The translations under genes were made by a program, and so were the position numbers. A stretch of DNA of 64,000 nucleotides from Paraspadella gotoi (lineage: Eukaryota > Chaetognatha). Shown here one piece after another: positions 22,559-34,700 of this stretch (the first letter of the stretch is position 1; each line of letters starts with the position of its first letter). The stretch spans positions 1,695,486 to 1,759,485 of the forward strand of contig CM119268.1 of NCBI GenBank assembly GCA_051294375.1, given 5' to 3'. A model generated the notes under the pieces. The model ran no database searches and was not told the DNA's origin. It worked only from the letters and a program-made list of their open reading frames with translations.

Positions 22559-24887
22559 TAAGTAAGGCAAAGATTTCTCGAAATTTTGACAAGAATCTGT
22601 GCGAAGTAAATAATAAAATTTATATTTCGTCAAGCGTTTTTGACAGCATTAAAACGAACGAATAATTTTTTTCTTTCACAATTTTATCAACGAAATATAA
22701 TTCAATCTTTTTTATTATTAAAACAAAATTAGTAAATCAAGGCGGCATATTTTCTAAACCAGCAGCTATTGCCCCACGCGAAAAAAAAAAGAAGAGTGTG
22801 TTGGGGAGGTCAGATCGATTCCTTCAGTTGCTTTTCTGGTCTCCATAAATTTTTCGCCTGAACGATCTTGACATCCACGGTAGATTGTCCTCTGATGCGC
22901 TTCATTGATTTGTTTGGCTTTTCGTCTTGTGTTGTCGTCTCTGCTTGTCGGTGCCGTTCGTCGTATGTGCGTCGTCGTCGTCGTTGATGGTCGTTTCGTG
23001 CTCCTCGTTTTTTCCGGCATTAAGTGAGCGCGATCTTAAAAGGCGAGAGAAAGAGCGAAAGGTATATGGTTTTTCTTCGGTTACGATTCTCAGTCGCTGC
23101 GCCTTGTCGGCCTCATTGATTTTATGTTTTAATCGGCGCCCCGTCGTTGTCGTCGTCGTGTTTGTTTGTCGTTGTCCGTTCGTTGCGTCGTCCGGTTATC
23201 TCGATCCTCTCCGGCAGGGGGGTTTTTCCCCGCTGGAAATGTGAATATGGAATTTGAATACTTACTCTTTTCGACATTTCTTCTTTTCTTCTCTCTCTTC
23301 TTCTCTCTTATCTCTCTCTTCTCTCTCTCTCTCTTTCTCTTCGTCTCTTCTGCTACTTCATTCGACAGCGAAAAAACTTTCAGCTTATCCTCGGCCTCCA
23401 GGTTTTGTAATTTGGTGGCGTTAATTCTTATTTTCAATTAATCACGACGGGGGATAAATCAGGGAAATAAATTATGAAACTTCTTCGGTTTAACAAATTT
23501 TTTTTAACCTTAGATTTAATATGCTAAAATACGTAAACAAAAAACAAAAACAGTTATCTTTGCCGCATTTAGAAAAAAGACAATCACGATTTTAGTAGTA
23601 GTATCTCTCGCGCATTTATTTTTACCGCCGTTATCCCCTTTTGTTATATTGAGTGGGTTCATACAAATTCTTTTATTTTTCATTTCGCCAGCATTCAACA
23701 TGACGTATTAGGGAGCATGAGCTTTATGGATTTCTCTTCTTTTTTATTCTTAATTAACCTTTTTTTTCGAAAAATGTCTTATATCGGGAATCCCTTAACA
23801 CGCTGCGCCTGTTCCATCAGAATTACGTACGCTCGTCCGTCATTAGTTCTGATGATCGTTAGATCCGGTTCGTTGTATTCTGGCCCGTTCATATTATTAG
23901 GCGGAGGTCGCTTTACGTGTCTCCCACGCCTGTTTTTTTAATTCATTGCGGGTTGCGCGGGTTTGTCCTCGATGAAAGTAAAGCGGGGTTATGTTTTTTT
24001 TTGCTGGCCTTACCGTTTGATTTTGATGATAAATTTTGTTGTAATAAAATTATAGACTAACTAATTTGTAGACATTTTGATGCCTTTTTTTTTTGCACTG
24101 GATTATTTATATTGGGGGCCTGCATGGGCTGGATGAGAGATCTCGTTGTCTTGGGATTTCGAATGAGTTTTATTAATAGGACGAAGATCAAAGAGGTGTA
24201 GTCAGATCAGTTTGGTGTATTTGTTATTGTAATGTTTTATATAAGATTCTGTATGTTTTCTAGTTTTATATGAAGATTATTTACGTTAACAAGTTGTAAT
24301 CTATAGTCCTAATTAATTGTTGTTGTTTTTCTAACCACAAGATGGAGGGTTTAAAAGAAATTATTTGATTTTAAAACTACAGAAAATATATGGCGTGTAC
24401 ATGAAGTGACTACCAAGGCGCGGGCGTGTAAAACTCGTCGAGGAATGTATTCACGGGTAACTGCGTTAGGCGCAAGAGGTTGTGGCGCGTTGTTTAAGAT
24501 GACTCGACTTGAGAGCGTACGTTGACGCGGGCGGAGTGAGCTCGAGTTCGGTAGAATGGAGGCAGGCGGCGACAGATCCGACGAGCCGTAAAGTATGCAG
24601 GCATTGCAAAGCAATTAGGCGCGGAATCGAGCATATGTCGAGTTTGCTAGAGTCAGCGGAGACAGGTCAGTATGACTATCGGTGTTTGGATTGGAGCGAT
24701 GTTAGAGTAGGACCTTGACAGGAATTGTCTGATGCGGCGGAGATCCCCATTAATTTGCTTTTTCGTCGGTATGTTCATTTTCGAAGATGACCTGGGATTC
24801 CATCTTCTTCCTAAAGCCTGGGCAGGATGGTCCGTGCCAATCTGACAAGCTGTTTGTTTGGTTTGTTGTTTCCTTCTTATTCGTATT

Positions 24888-24927
<40 letters not shown>

Positions 24928-26737
24928 TTGTTTCTTTCTTTCTTCTTTCTTTCTTTCTTTGTTTCTTTTTTCTTCTTTTTTCTTTCTTCTTTCTTTTTCT
25001 TTCTTTCTTTCTTTCTTTTTTCTTTTTTTCTTCTTTCTTTATTTCTTTTTTCTTTCTCTCTTCTCCTTCTCTCGCCTCTCGTCGGGCTCTCTCCGCTCTC
25101 TGGCACTAAACGAGGGCAGCGCGCGCGTCGCTGGGTGGGGCGTTCACGTCCATCGTTCGAGTGGGAGCTGCGCGATAAAAAGTTTCCCGCGCGTTCGTTG
25201 TTGTTGTCATGACGTCGAGCCAGCGCTGTGGTCATTTCATCATTTCCATCGCCCGCCGCTGCGGTCTAGGTCGATGAAACTATTTCTACACATTCTTTTC
25301 GCTTTTTTTAGTTTTGAGGCGGTTTCCGCCTGTTTCCAATGAGTTGTGCAATTTTTTATCTTTTTTTATATCATCTCTCCGTACTTAAGGTCGCGATACT
25401 TCGGCCGCCTCCCCCTGCAAATATTCGTCGCAAAGACTGCCGCCCGCTGACGTGTGCCGTGCTGCGCCTCATCTGTCCGCCGCGGCGCTACCGTGTTGCG
25501 GTTAGCTGTGTCGCTCGGTTAGCCGAGAAACAAAGATGTATTTTTCGTCCCAGTAACATGCGGGAATAGCTGCGCGGTGTGCTCTGTTTAGCCGCGCCGC
25601 CGTACGAGCTCGCCCCCGACCCGTGCGGTTGAAAAAATAAATGGCGCTCGGAGCGGAGGTTATTCTCAGCCGTGGGTAAATGTTCGTTTTTTTTCAAGCG
25701 ATGTTTTTTTTTACAGAAGTGAGGAAGTTAATTTATGTGTGGAAATGTTCGTATCAAAAATATGTCCATTACAGGCAATATGTGAGAATAAAGGTTTATT
25801 TATTCTTGTGTGGATTTTCTATTCGTCTCGTCTGTTCTCTTTTTCTCTCTTTCTGTCTTTCGTCTTCTCTTTTTCTTGCTCTCTTCTATTCGTACAGTCG
25901 GTTTGTACCGTTTTCTTTTTTTTTGCGGCGAAATATCGGAGCGCAAAGTTATCGTTCATTACTTATGCTTCACTTTGCTCAGTGACTTGTTTTTTGTGCT
26001 TGCTTGCGTTGCGTTTCACTGTTTTTTAGTTTAATTGCGATCCTGACTTTTCCTTAGACTGTATTTTATTTGCCCTTACAGGTCTATCCGAGAAACGGAA
26101 AGGATGAAGTCCGATTCGATTTTGTATTAATCGGTTGAGGAGAATTTTATATCTGGGTCTTCTCTATTCTTTTCGTCTCTGCTTTGTATTATTTTATCAT
26201 CTTCTTTCTTTAACATCGTTCTTTTCGTTTTGTTACTTCTCAAACTTTTTCTATTTTTTTTTGTTCATTTTTTTTCCATCTTTCTTTTTCTTTCTTTCTT
26301 CTCTTTCTTGTCCGATTCGAGTCACCAACATTTCTGAGGCGATTCCTATTTTCTCCTCTTTTCTCGACCCCCGTTCTTTTTTGTCATCTTTTATTTATTT
26401 TCGTGTCCGGTTGTTTATTTCATAGGATCGTCGGTTGGTTTTTGATGGCTTTTATGGAAAAGGTCCGCCCCCCTTACCCGAATTTTTTTTCCCCCCCCTC
26501 CCTTGCCAAAAAAAAAAAAAGGAAGAGTAAAAAACTTAGCCTACGTCGGGCGGCTTAATGAACTTTTCTCTCTTTCTCTCTTCTCTTCTGTCTTCTCACG
26601 ATCGAGAAGGACGCGAGATTCTAAGTCTGATTTTTTTAAAAACCAACAAAAAAAACTAATCTTCTGTGAAACTTAACCTACAAAAACTCTATACATGCTA
26701 TAAGTTATATCATAATTTATGTTGAACTTATACAAAA
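22559..26737. other. Unassigned region, coding-like minus-strand fragments, T-rich
   Basis: No gene model could be built. On minus, several short stretches have protein-like composition: around 22766-23020 (contains GEKFMETRKATEGIDLTSPT), around 23345-23437 (KLQNLEAEDKLKVFSLSNEV), around 23560-23701 (MKNKRICMNPLNITKGDN) and around 23790-23940 (PDLTIIRTNDGRAYVILMEQ). They lie in different frames with stops between and no clear splice sites. The section near 25080-25260 is GC-rich. A decayed mobile element or an ancient insertion is possible; I recognise no family. Confidence 0.3.
24881..25075. repeat. (CTTT)n microsatellite
   Basis: Long CTTT run with interruptions. It generates the Phe/Leu/Ser frames on plus and the Lys/Glu/Arg frames on minus. 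Confidence 0.95.
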
Positions 26738-26786
26738 NNNNNNNNNNATTAAAATATCGGCAAGCTGAACTCGGTTCCCACTGAAA

Positions 26787-28433
26787 ATGGTGGGTACGAG
26801 GTCAAAGGAAAAGAATGGGAACGACTGTGAAACAGCAAACCCTGACTCCGAAAATGAAATAGAAGAAAAGAATGAAAAAATCTTAAGTGAATTTCGATTA
26901 ATGAATAAATATCAAAAAGAAAAACTGTTAAATGAACTGCAAAAAGCGAACTCGCAGGATATACGGGATAATATAGAAATCGAAAAATCTCAAGATATAA
27001 ACGACTCGCCTGTATTTGGGACCAGGAAACGAAAAGGCAGTGAAATCTTTAATCCAATAAGAAGCAAATCTCCTCGGCCAAATCAGTTTCGACGAGGGTC
27101 ACAATCAACAACAACTCAAAACTCAGTATCAACGAAAACTTTGTCTGTAATTCTAAATAGCGATTGCCCGGAAGAGATAAAGAAGTCGAGACCAAAACTG
27201 GCGGAGTTCATAAAATCAAACTTCACAGGCAGTGGCGAAATCTCCGAAGTGAAACTTCTTAATCGAGGTGATATTCTAGTTATTGCTAAAAGTGATAAAG
27301 ATTTCAACTCCATCCTTAAAATTGAAAACTGGGCCCAAAACAAGTATAAAATTGTACCAAGGTTGNNNNNNNNNNATTCTATCACGAGACAAGTTGTGTT
27401 AAAAGGAGTAGACACTGAGATCACTGAAGAAGCCTTAAAAAAGGAATTTGACGAGCAGGGAATTCCAACTGTATTTGTTAAACGTATGAGCTCCTACGCA
27501 AATACTGGTAAACCCTCTTGGAATGTAAAAGTGGGACTGAACAAAAACGAGCACTTTGAAAAGCTGATAAAAGAAGGTTTCAAATTTCAAGCCCTTTACA
27601 AAAGATTTAGAGTTGACCAATACAAAGTAAATGACTTTCTTCAGTGCTTTAAATGCCAAGGACTAGGACATGGCAGTCGCTCTTGCCTGGCTGAAAATGA
27701 AGTTTGTCTTCGTTGTTCCGGCAACCATAATCACAGAGACTGTAAAGAGAATGTCATTCAATGTGCAAACTGTGGTGGTCCTCATACATCTAACTCGAAG
27801 GTCTGTCAAGTACTCCAAAATGCAACTAGAGATTTTCAAAACAAAGTACATCTGAAAATAGAGCTACAGTCTTACGCAGCGATAACAAAAGAAAAGGAAA
27901 ATGAGAGATTTATGTTAACAAAGCAAGATTTAATGAATTTATTGTTTGGGGTTGGCCACATGTTTCGCGAAATGAAAGAACTTACAACTGATTCAATCAC
28001 GGATACCAAAATATGGGATCTTGCTGACAATCTGGTCACGAACTTTATAACTCAGAAGGGTGCCATGAGAAAAAACTTTAATGCCACCAAGACAGCGAGA
28101 ACAGAAACTGCAAAACAGTTCAGTTCCACAGAAAAGTTGACTACTGAATGTGTCAGTAAAGATCTGACTGAAAACACTTGTCAAACAAATGAATCAAACT
28201 ACGAGTGGGGGGACACCATCTGCCCGGCCATAGAAAGTTATGAAACTTTGAATTTAACACAAAGTACAAGTTCAACCATACCAAATAAAGAACGTCGGAA
28301 AAGTATAGGTAGAGTTCTTCCCAAAAGCCCNNNNNNNNNNNNNNNNNNAGAAACAAAAACAAAAGGCAAGCAGACAAAGAAAAACATAAATCTTGACAAA
28401 GCACGAATTCCCAGTAATGATTATGGAAAGTGA
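26787..28433 (+). CDS. Retrotransposon ORF1, gag-like protein with three CCHC zinc knuckles
   Basis: 548 codons from ATG to TGA with two N runs inside (27366-27375 and 28331-28348). The frame is kept across the first; across the second it is only tentative. The N-terminal half is charged (MVGTRSKEKNGNDCE), followed by a possible RRM-like segment. Three zinc knuckles lie at residues ~288-340: CFKCQGLGHGSRSC, CLRCSGNHNHRDC and CANCGGPHTSNSKVC. This protein family coats the element's RNA. The stop overlaps the ORF2 start by 11 bp (ATGGAAAGTGA). Confidence 0.85.
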   Translation: MVGTRSKEKNGNDCETANPDSENEIEEKNEKILSEFRLMNKYQKEKLLNELQKANSQDIRDNIEIEKSQDINDSPVFGTRKRKGSEIFNPIRSKSPRPNQFRRGSQSTTTQNSVSTKTLSVILNSDCPEEIKKSRPKLAEFIKSNFTGSGEISEVKLLNRGDILVIAKSDKDFNSILKIENWAQNKYKIVPRLXXXXSITRQVVLKGVDTEITEEALKKEFDEQGIPTVFVKRMSSYANTGKPSWNVKVGLNKNEHFEKLIKEGFKFQALYKRFRVDQYKVNDFLQCFKCQGLGHGSRSCLAENEVCLRCSGNHNHRDCKENVIQCANCGGPHTSNSKVCQVLQNATRDFQNKVHLKIELQSYAAITKEKENERFMLTKQDLMNLLFGVGHMFREMKELTTDSITDTKIWDLADNLVTNFITQKGAMRKNFNATKTARTETAKQFSSTEKLTTECVSKDLTENTCQTNESNYEWGDTICPAIESYETLNLTQSTSSTIPNKERRKSIGRVLPKSXXXXXXXETKTKGKQTKKNINLDKARIPSNDYGK

Positions 28434-29817
28434 AATTAATTATCTTTACTGTCTTAGCCTAAACACGAATGGTAAACCAACAAGATTACACGAGTTAAAA
28501 AAATTAATTGATGACATATCAGAAAACAAAAACATAATTTTAATCTTTAACGATATACGAGTCACCAAAGAAGAATGTCTCAATTTTAAAAACTTTAAAT
28601 TTATTGTCAAAAACAATGCTTCTAATCCAACAGTAGCAAGTGGAGTCGGAATAGGTGTTCCCAAAAACTATCTTATGAGAGAAACTTCGCAAAGTGAAAA
28701 ATACAATGAAGGTTTAATTGTAGAAATTGTGAATGATAAAGGATTGAATTTAGAGATTGCAACAATCTATAATCATCCAGGAAAAGATTTTCCCGATTCC
28801 TTTGTAAAAGACTTTTTAAATCACAAACCAGATAAAAGATTAATTCGACTTCTAATGGGAGATTTCAACTCGCCAAACAAATATTTTGGAAGTCGGACGA
28901 CAAGTAGATCTGGTGAAGAATTACTGAACATATTTAGTAAATACGGCCTAGTTCGTGTGCATGATGACAATATGACTTACATAAGTAAAATTACAGGGGA
29001 AGCAAATATCCTTGATTTTGTTTTCTGTGACGATAAAAGCATAGATCATGTTAAAGACTACAAAGTGTTGGATGACGTGGGAAGCGATCATTTGCCTTGT
29101 CTAACTAAAATCGCAGTAAAAGGTGTAATCCATGAAGATAAATTAACAAAAATAATCAACTATGAAAAATTTAAACACATTGTAGATGAAGAATTCAGAA
29201 AAATCCTAAAAAATAAAGAAAACTGGGAAAAACTAAATCTTGAGGAAAAAGTAGAAATTTGGACCAAAAAAATACATTTTGCAAAGGAACAGTGTTCTCA
29301 AGAAATAAAATTTAAACAAAAGGGAAACTGCATCCTATCGCCAACAACTTGGAAGTTAATTAAAGAACGACGGAAACTGGTCAAAGAGAAAAAATTAAGA
29401 GGTCTAAATTTTAAAGAAAGTATCAATGATAAAGAGGCTTGGAGAAAATATTTTAACCACGTCAGTCGAGAAGTGAAAAAATCTATCCGTGAAGATGAGG
29501 AGATGCATGGAAAACTAAAAATGAACAAAATCATTGGAGAAAGAGACAGCGGAAAAAAGTGGTCAATGATAAAAGAATTAATTAATTGTGGAAAGGAAAA
29601 TGGCAAATCTGATTGCATGCTAAAAAAACCAGATGGCACTTCTTCAGAATCAAAATTAGAAAATATGGAAATATTAGCAACAAGGATGGAATCGGTGCAT
29701 TCTGAACCAGAACCTAATAATGAAAACAAATGGATATTTGATCAGGTACAAAATTTTAAGTTAGAAAACAGCAAAATTTTTAATGAAAAAGAAGAAACTC
29801 AAACGGAATTAAATTAA
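28423..29817 (+). CDS. Retrotransposon ORF2, endonuclease part
   Basis: Starts at the ATG overlapping the ORF1 stop and stays open for 464 codons. The endonuclease signature is in order: SLNTNG near the start, MGDFNSPN at about residue 145 and SDHLPC at about residue 220. These match the catalytic regions of the exonuclease-endonuclease-phosphatase fold that nicks target DNA for target-primed reverse transcription. The frame ends at TAA 29815-29817 just before the reverse transcriptase begins, so the polyprotein is interrupted here by a frameshift or an assembly error. Confidence 0.85.
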   Translation: MESEINYLYCLSLNTNGKPTRLHELKKLIDDISENKNIILIFNDIRVTKEECLNFKNFKFIVKNNASNPTVASGVGIGVPKNYLMRETSQSEKYNEGLIVEIVNDKGLNLEIATIYNHPGKDFPDSFVKDFLNHKPDKRLIRLLMGDFNSPNKYFGSRTTSRSGEELLNIFSKYGLVRVHDDNMTYISKITGEANILDFVFCDDKSIDHVKDYKVLDDVGSDHLPCLTKIAVKGVIHEDKLTKIINYEKFKHIVDEEFRKILKNKENWEKLNLEEKVEIWTKKIHFAKEQCSQEIKFKQKGNCILSPTTWKLIKERRKLVKEKKLRGLNFKESINDKEAWRKYFNHVSREVKKSIREDEEMHGKLKMNKIIGERDSGKKWSMIKELINCGKENGKSDCMLKKPDGTSSESKLENMEILATRMESVHSEPEPNNENKWIFDQVQNFKLENSKIFNEKEETQTELN

Positions 29818-31230
29818 AACTAAGTGACAAATCAATGTAATTAAGTTAAGTCAAATAATTAGGAATCTTAAAACTAAATCAGCCCCCAGAAAAGATGGAA
29901 TCACCCCACAAATCATGAAAAACTTACCTCTCTCAGCAAAGGTGATTCTCAGTGATATCATGCGAGAATGTCTAGACAAAAGTATATTTCCTAAACTCTG
30001 GAAACATTCAAATCTTCGAATGCTCCCAAAACCCGGAAAAGATCTGACAGATCAAAAAGCTACCGACCAATAAGTCTGATTCAGTAGTTGGAAAAATATT
30101 AGAAAGATTAGTAAAAGAAAAACTGACCGAGTGTACAAAAAGATTAAATGCTATGGGCCCGATGCAATCTGCATACAAGAAAGGTAGATCTGCCACAAGA
30201 AAATGTCCTCAGGCTAGTGGAAGACATTAAACTGCAGCTTCAGAAAAAGATACGTCACCATTGGTGTTGCATTGGACTTCTCTGTTGCCTTTAATTCGAT
30301 GTGGAGCAATGGATTAATCTACAAAATGCATGGAAAAGGATATCCACTAAATTCACTCAAAATGATCAGTTCATACCTCCAGGACAGATCCATGAATATT
30401 GTTGATGGAGATCTTTGTTCTAGAACCGTCATGCTAAAAAAGGGGCTCCACAAGGAGTAATATTGAGTCCTGATTTATTTACGCTTTATGTAGACGAATT
30501 GCCAGTCCCTCATGATGTAAAAGGAAGCGAACGAAATACGCTGACGATACGTCACTCTGGCTGAAGGAAAAACCCCAAAAGAAGCAGTGGAAATCCTGCA
30601 ACCAAGATAGATGAAGTAGTGAAATGTGTTCAACTTGGCAACTCAGTTTTGCTCCGGGAAAATCACTAATGACACTCTTCACTCGATGCCCCAGTCACAA
30701 AGACTATGATTTTCATTTAAATTTGGGCAATGAAGAAGTAGTTCGAAAAGAAAAACTCAGGCTCTTAGGCATTGACATAGATGAAAAGTTAATGTGGACT
30801 GGATTCAATTGATGATCTGCTAAATAAATTCAAAAGCAAAATTTTAATGATAAATCGACTGTCTAAATAAAAAGGATCATGATAGTGGAATGAAAACTGA
30901 TTAACACTGTTTATCAAAGCCTGGTCGTGTCTGTCTTAAACTATTCCAGTCTGGTATGGATTACAACAAAAACAAGTATCAATGGGAAAAATTGGAAAAA
31001 CTAATTTAAGAGCCCTAAAAACCTTTTTAAAACTGCCTATGCATACCTCTTCAAAAATGTGTATGATGCAGTCAGGTACAACAGAAATGAAAGGACAGAT
31101 TGAGAAAGAGCAATGAAGAGAATAATTTGAAGTGACCAAAGGAAATGAAATGTTTGAAAGGACAGTACACAACATAGAGAACGACAACGGAACACACACA
31201 TATCACCAATGAAACTGTGCTATGAAAACT
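29818..31230 (+). pseudogene. Frameshifted reverse-transcriptase region of ORF2
   Basis: RT motifs appear in shifting frames: LRMLPKPGKDLTDQK (~30015-30060), AYRPISLI-like (~30060-30080), FNSMWSNGLIYKM (~30288-30330), KKGAPQGVILSPDLFTLYVD (~30436-30495) and KYADDTSLWLK (~30534-30566). Several single-base shifts separate them. Given the indel-prone assembly, real decay and sequence error cannot be told apart. Confidence 0.8.
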
Positions 31231-31250
31231 AGAGTCGGACAACATCCTGC

Positions 31251-31630
31251 CTTAGCACATTCTTTGGATTGAACGTCAGTTCTTTTTTTTTGTTTGTTTG
31301 TTTTTTTTTCCGTCCAATATTACTTGTTGATTGAATTGATCAATTTCTATTTTTAAACTGTTTCATAATACACGTCATAACGTTTTTAACAGTTTGTAAC
31401 TTCTTTAAATCTTTTAGTAATTTTTATTAATTTCCTTTTTTTAGTATCACGTACTAACATTGAAAGTCTGTAACAATAGTTCTTAAAATATTTGGATTTT
31501 CAACGTTAAAAATTAATTTTAAATGAGTTTAAAAAAATGAATTTTTTACCATTAACTTTATTCGTAAACGAAATGACCTCAATGCGCACAGTAAATTGCG
31601 CCCCGTTTAGTCCTAATTCATATTCAATAT
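31251..31630. other. T-rich spacer downstream of the retrotransposon
   Basis: May include the element's 3' UTR. No clear poly(A) end or target-site duplication could be placed. No gene seen. Confidence 0.35.
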
Positions 31631-31635
31631 TCATA

Positions 31636-31785
31636 TTCTCTATCTCCTCTCTCCTCCTCTCTCTCTCTCATCCCTCTCTCCTCTCTCTCCTCTCTCTCTC
31701 TCTCTCTCTCCCTCTCCTCTCTCTCTCTCTCTACTCTCTCTCCTCTCCCTCTCTCTCCATCTCCTCTCGCCTCTCTCTCTCTCTC
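31636..31785. repeat. (CT)n-rich microsatellite
   Basis: CTCT tract with interruptions. Both strands show artefactual Ser/Leu or Arg/Glu frames. Confidence 0.9.
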
Positions 31786-34700
31786 CGCGCAAGGATAAGA
31801 AAAACTAAAATGGCGGAGCAAAATTACTTGCTATTTTGACCAATCATCCCGAGCGCAATCTTCGCTCAAGCGCTCTCCTCTCATCGCCCTCTCTTCTTGA
31901 ACGATAAAAAAAAGAAAAAGCATTAAATCCGATGTTATAGCGAGGAGACGAGTTCGGCTCGAGGGAATAATCAGATTTTTCGTTGATTCCGTTAAAAAAT
32001 AGTTTCATCAAAAGTAATATGTCAAGACCAATACAAAGTGTGGCAATATGGGCATATTTCGAAAGCGTGGGTCTTGTGGAGACAACTGGGGGGAGCGCGA
32101 GCAATCTTTTGACATTTTAATATTTAAAAGTGCAATAAAAGAGACTGGTGTGGCCTTTTTTAAAATGTCTTTCTTTTCCCTACTGTCGTATCTCTTAATA
32201 AAAACAAAAGGTAATTATGGCTACAGATAATGATAGACCACTGTCTGTGCTTCAATTCGATATCATGACACCATAAATTCTTGCAAAGCTTGCTTGTTTA
32301 TTTAAGAAATCAAATAAACTAGTTTTTCAGTGTATTTTATACCCTCGTGCCCTAGGAGATAGAGGATTTTGAGTTTATCAGCAGTTAGATAGGTGTTTGA
32401 ACTTTTCTTTTTAGGGGGAGCGCGGAAATAAATTTGAATAATTAATATTAATCAAAGAGTAAATCCAAATCATGATTTTTTCCAGGATAAATCCGCTTAA
32501 CATTCTTTGTTTATGCTCGCTGGCGCCGTATTGAATTTGCCGGGAATCTTAGTTTCTTTGTTACGCGTGCACGGCTCGGGAGCCTCATGTCATGGCTGTG
32601 GCTCGCGATCTTTTGTTGAGCGAATCGCTTCGGATGATCACTGGCGACAATGAACGGGCCATTTCTCTCTGGGTTTTCTTCGTAATGGCTTCTGGATGCC
32701 TTTACACGAGAATTTAACCAAATAGTTAAAATTAATATCATTTTTAATAATACAATATACTTTCTATCGATTCGTGTTTTTTTTTACCTAATGGTATTCT
32801 GGCGACTCAAGTTTACCTCAGTCAATATGGTGTAAAGTCCAGAGGACTATCAATAACTTAGATGATCCTTTTTCTCCCATTTCGGCTCATCATGTCTATC
32901 GCGATCATACAGGATTGTAATTGTTCGTGTTTCGTAGTGATTAATACTTATTATTTGTTTATTATATAGATATTGCGGTTGCTCGCCAGCGAGAGCAACT
33001 GGAATATCTATATGCTTTATTTTATTTAGAGACTAAATATCAACAAGACACCAAGTGGATAAGAGTCGATTTATAAACATTACGGCGCCCGCGATCCCGT
33101 TCTTCAGTATGGTTTCTCTCCCGACGTTTTCTCCCTCTCCGCTCGGTCGAGGAGGGGGTTCTTTACTTGATGAAACGTAGAACACTTTTGCCTTTGTTAT
33201 TGACTTTTTAAGTAGTTATTATAAAAATTAATTAAATCAAATTAACGACTCAATACTTTGTGACGAGAGTTTACAAAGTATGACCTGCATCAGCAGTCGT
33301 TTTTCCGTGATTAATTTTAATAATTCTACGTACTTGATATAGTATTTACGTCAAGAGCTTTGGATCTGGCAGCAGGCCTCCAGCCAAAAGCAACGTCTCC
33401 GCAACGAGAGCTACGCACTTTCATCCCAAATACTCTCTGCCAGGACACCTTCATTTACGTTAGAGGCGGCGTTGTCAATGTCCCCTTATGGCACCGTATC
33501 TCGGCCTGTACTGAGTATTCTTACGCGACGACGTCTAAAATCAAAATTTCCAGACGCGGAACGGAAAACGTTCTCATTTCTCGCCTAAAATCCGCCTGGA
33601 AATCTCTAAACGGTGACGAGGGCGTCAACGATGGAGTAACGACGAAATCGATGTCCCCACCGCGCTCGCCTCCGCCTCCCGGCGCGAACCCGGTCTCAGA
33701 ACTCAAAATGTTTCACCCTCAACTAGAAACCTTTGACTGCGAAACGCAAAAAAATCATCCGCCCATGATGTCCGCCTCGCCGTCTCCTCTTCCCTACCTC
33801 CCGCTTCCCCTCACACTTTAGAACCGGAGTGAACTTTTACATTGCCGCAACGGCAGTTTAATTTAAATGGTAAGATTTTTATTTTCTCTTCTACAACCTA
33901 TTTTTTATGTTAAATATGTTTAGTTTTCGTATTACAATTGCAATATTAGTTTGTTAAATATAAACTATAATGTAACTAAATTGAATAACTAAAAAAAATA
34001 TTACTAGATCATTTTTTAATGATATTTCAAGACTGATGACATTTTAATTTTTGCTCATTCGCTGATTATTATGTCCCTAATATATATCATCTATTTTTGT
34101 TACTATTTTTATATGAAATGGTCGAATTGGTTTTTCAATCGATTTTACAATTAAATTAAAATTAAAAACGGCGTGCTTCGGGATAAGGAAAAGACGCCGA
34201 AACTTTGTTGGTAACAATTTTTTTTTTGGACAAATTATATTGCTCGTATAGCAATCATTATTTGATATTATTAGATTAAAATCTTGTGTGCATAAGGAAT
34301 TTATTAATTATTATTATTTATTATTTATTTATTATTAATTATTATTAAGACATGATTTTGTAGGATTTTATAGGAATATAGCTTTATTTTGTAAATATTG
34401 TGATTTACTTCATTTAGTTTTTACTTTTCATTACTTTCAGAATCAATCGGCAGTCCTGCTAGGTCAACAAAATCATTGTGGTTGCAGTCGTCATCAAGCA
34501 CAGATTGCCTTTTTTTACATATTATTTCCCCCTTTGTCAATTTATTATAAATATTTTTTTTCTTGATTTCAACAATAAAAACGGGTGAAGGGGAATAGAA
34601 GTATTAATCACTGATTTTTTTGCTGTCTCTCTTTCTCTCTGTTTAATCATGAAGATATTCTGTCAAATAGATCAAAATACATATTGTACCATGTGTTATC

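Larger units (their letters stand above)
26748..31250 (+). mobile_element. Non-LTR (LINE) retrotransposon, Jockey/I-like
   Basis: Two-ORF organisation. ORF1 has retroviral-type zinc knuckles; ORF2 has an apurinic-type endonuclease followed by reverse transcriptase (YADD at 30537-30548). Knuckle-bearing ORF1 plus AP-type endonuclease is typical of the Jockey/I/R1 groups; the exact clade needs a tree. The left end abuts a 10-N run at 26738-26747. The right end is unclear: RNase H is not recognisable, and the coding-like signal fades before a T-rich stretch near 31280. The RT part is frameshifted. Confidence 0.85.

Noticed and set aside
33360-33821. Upstream exon of the RhoGAP gene or an independent gene
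   Set aside because: No ATG near the start, no convincing acceptor or donor, and no similarity to BAR or proximal RhoGAP sequence that I can recognise.
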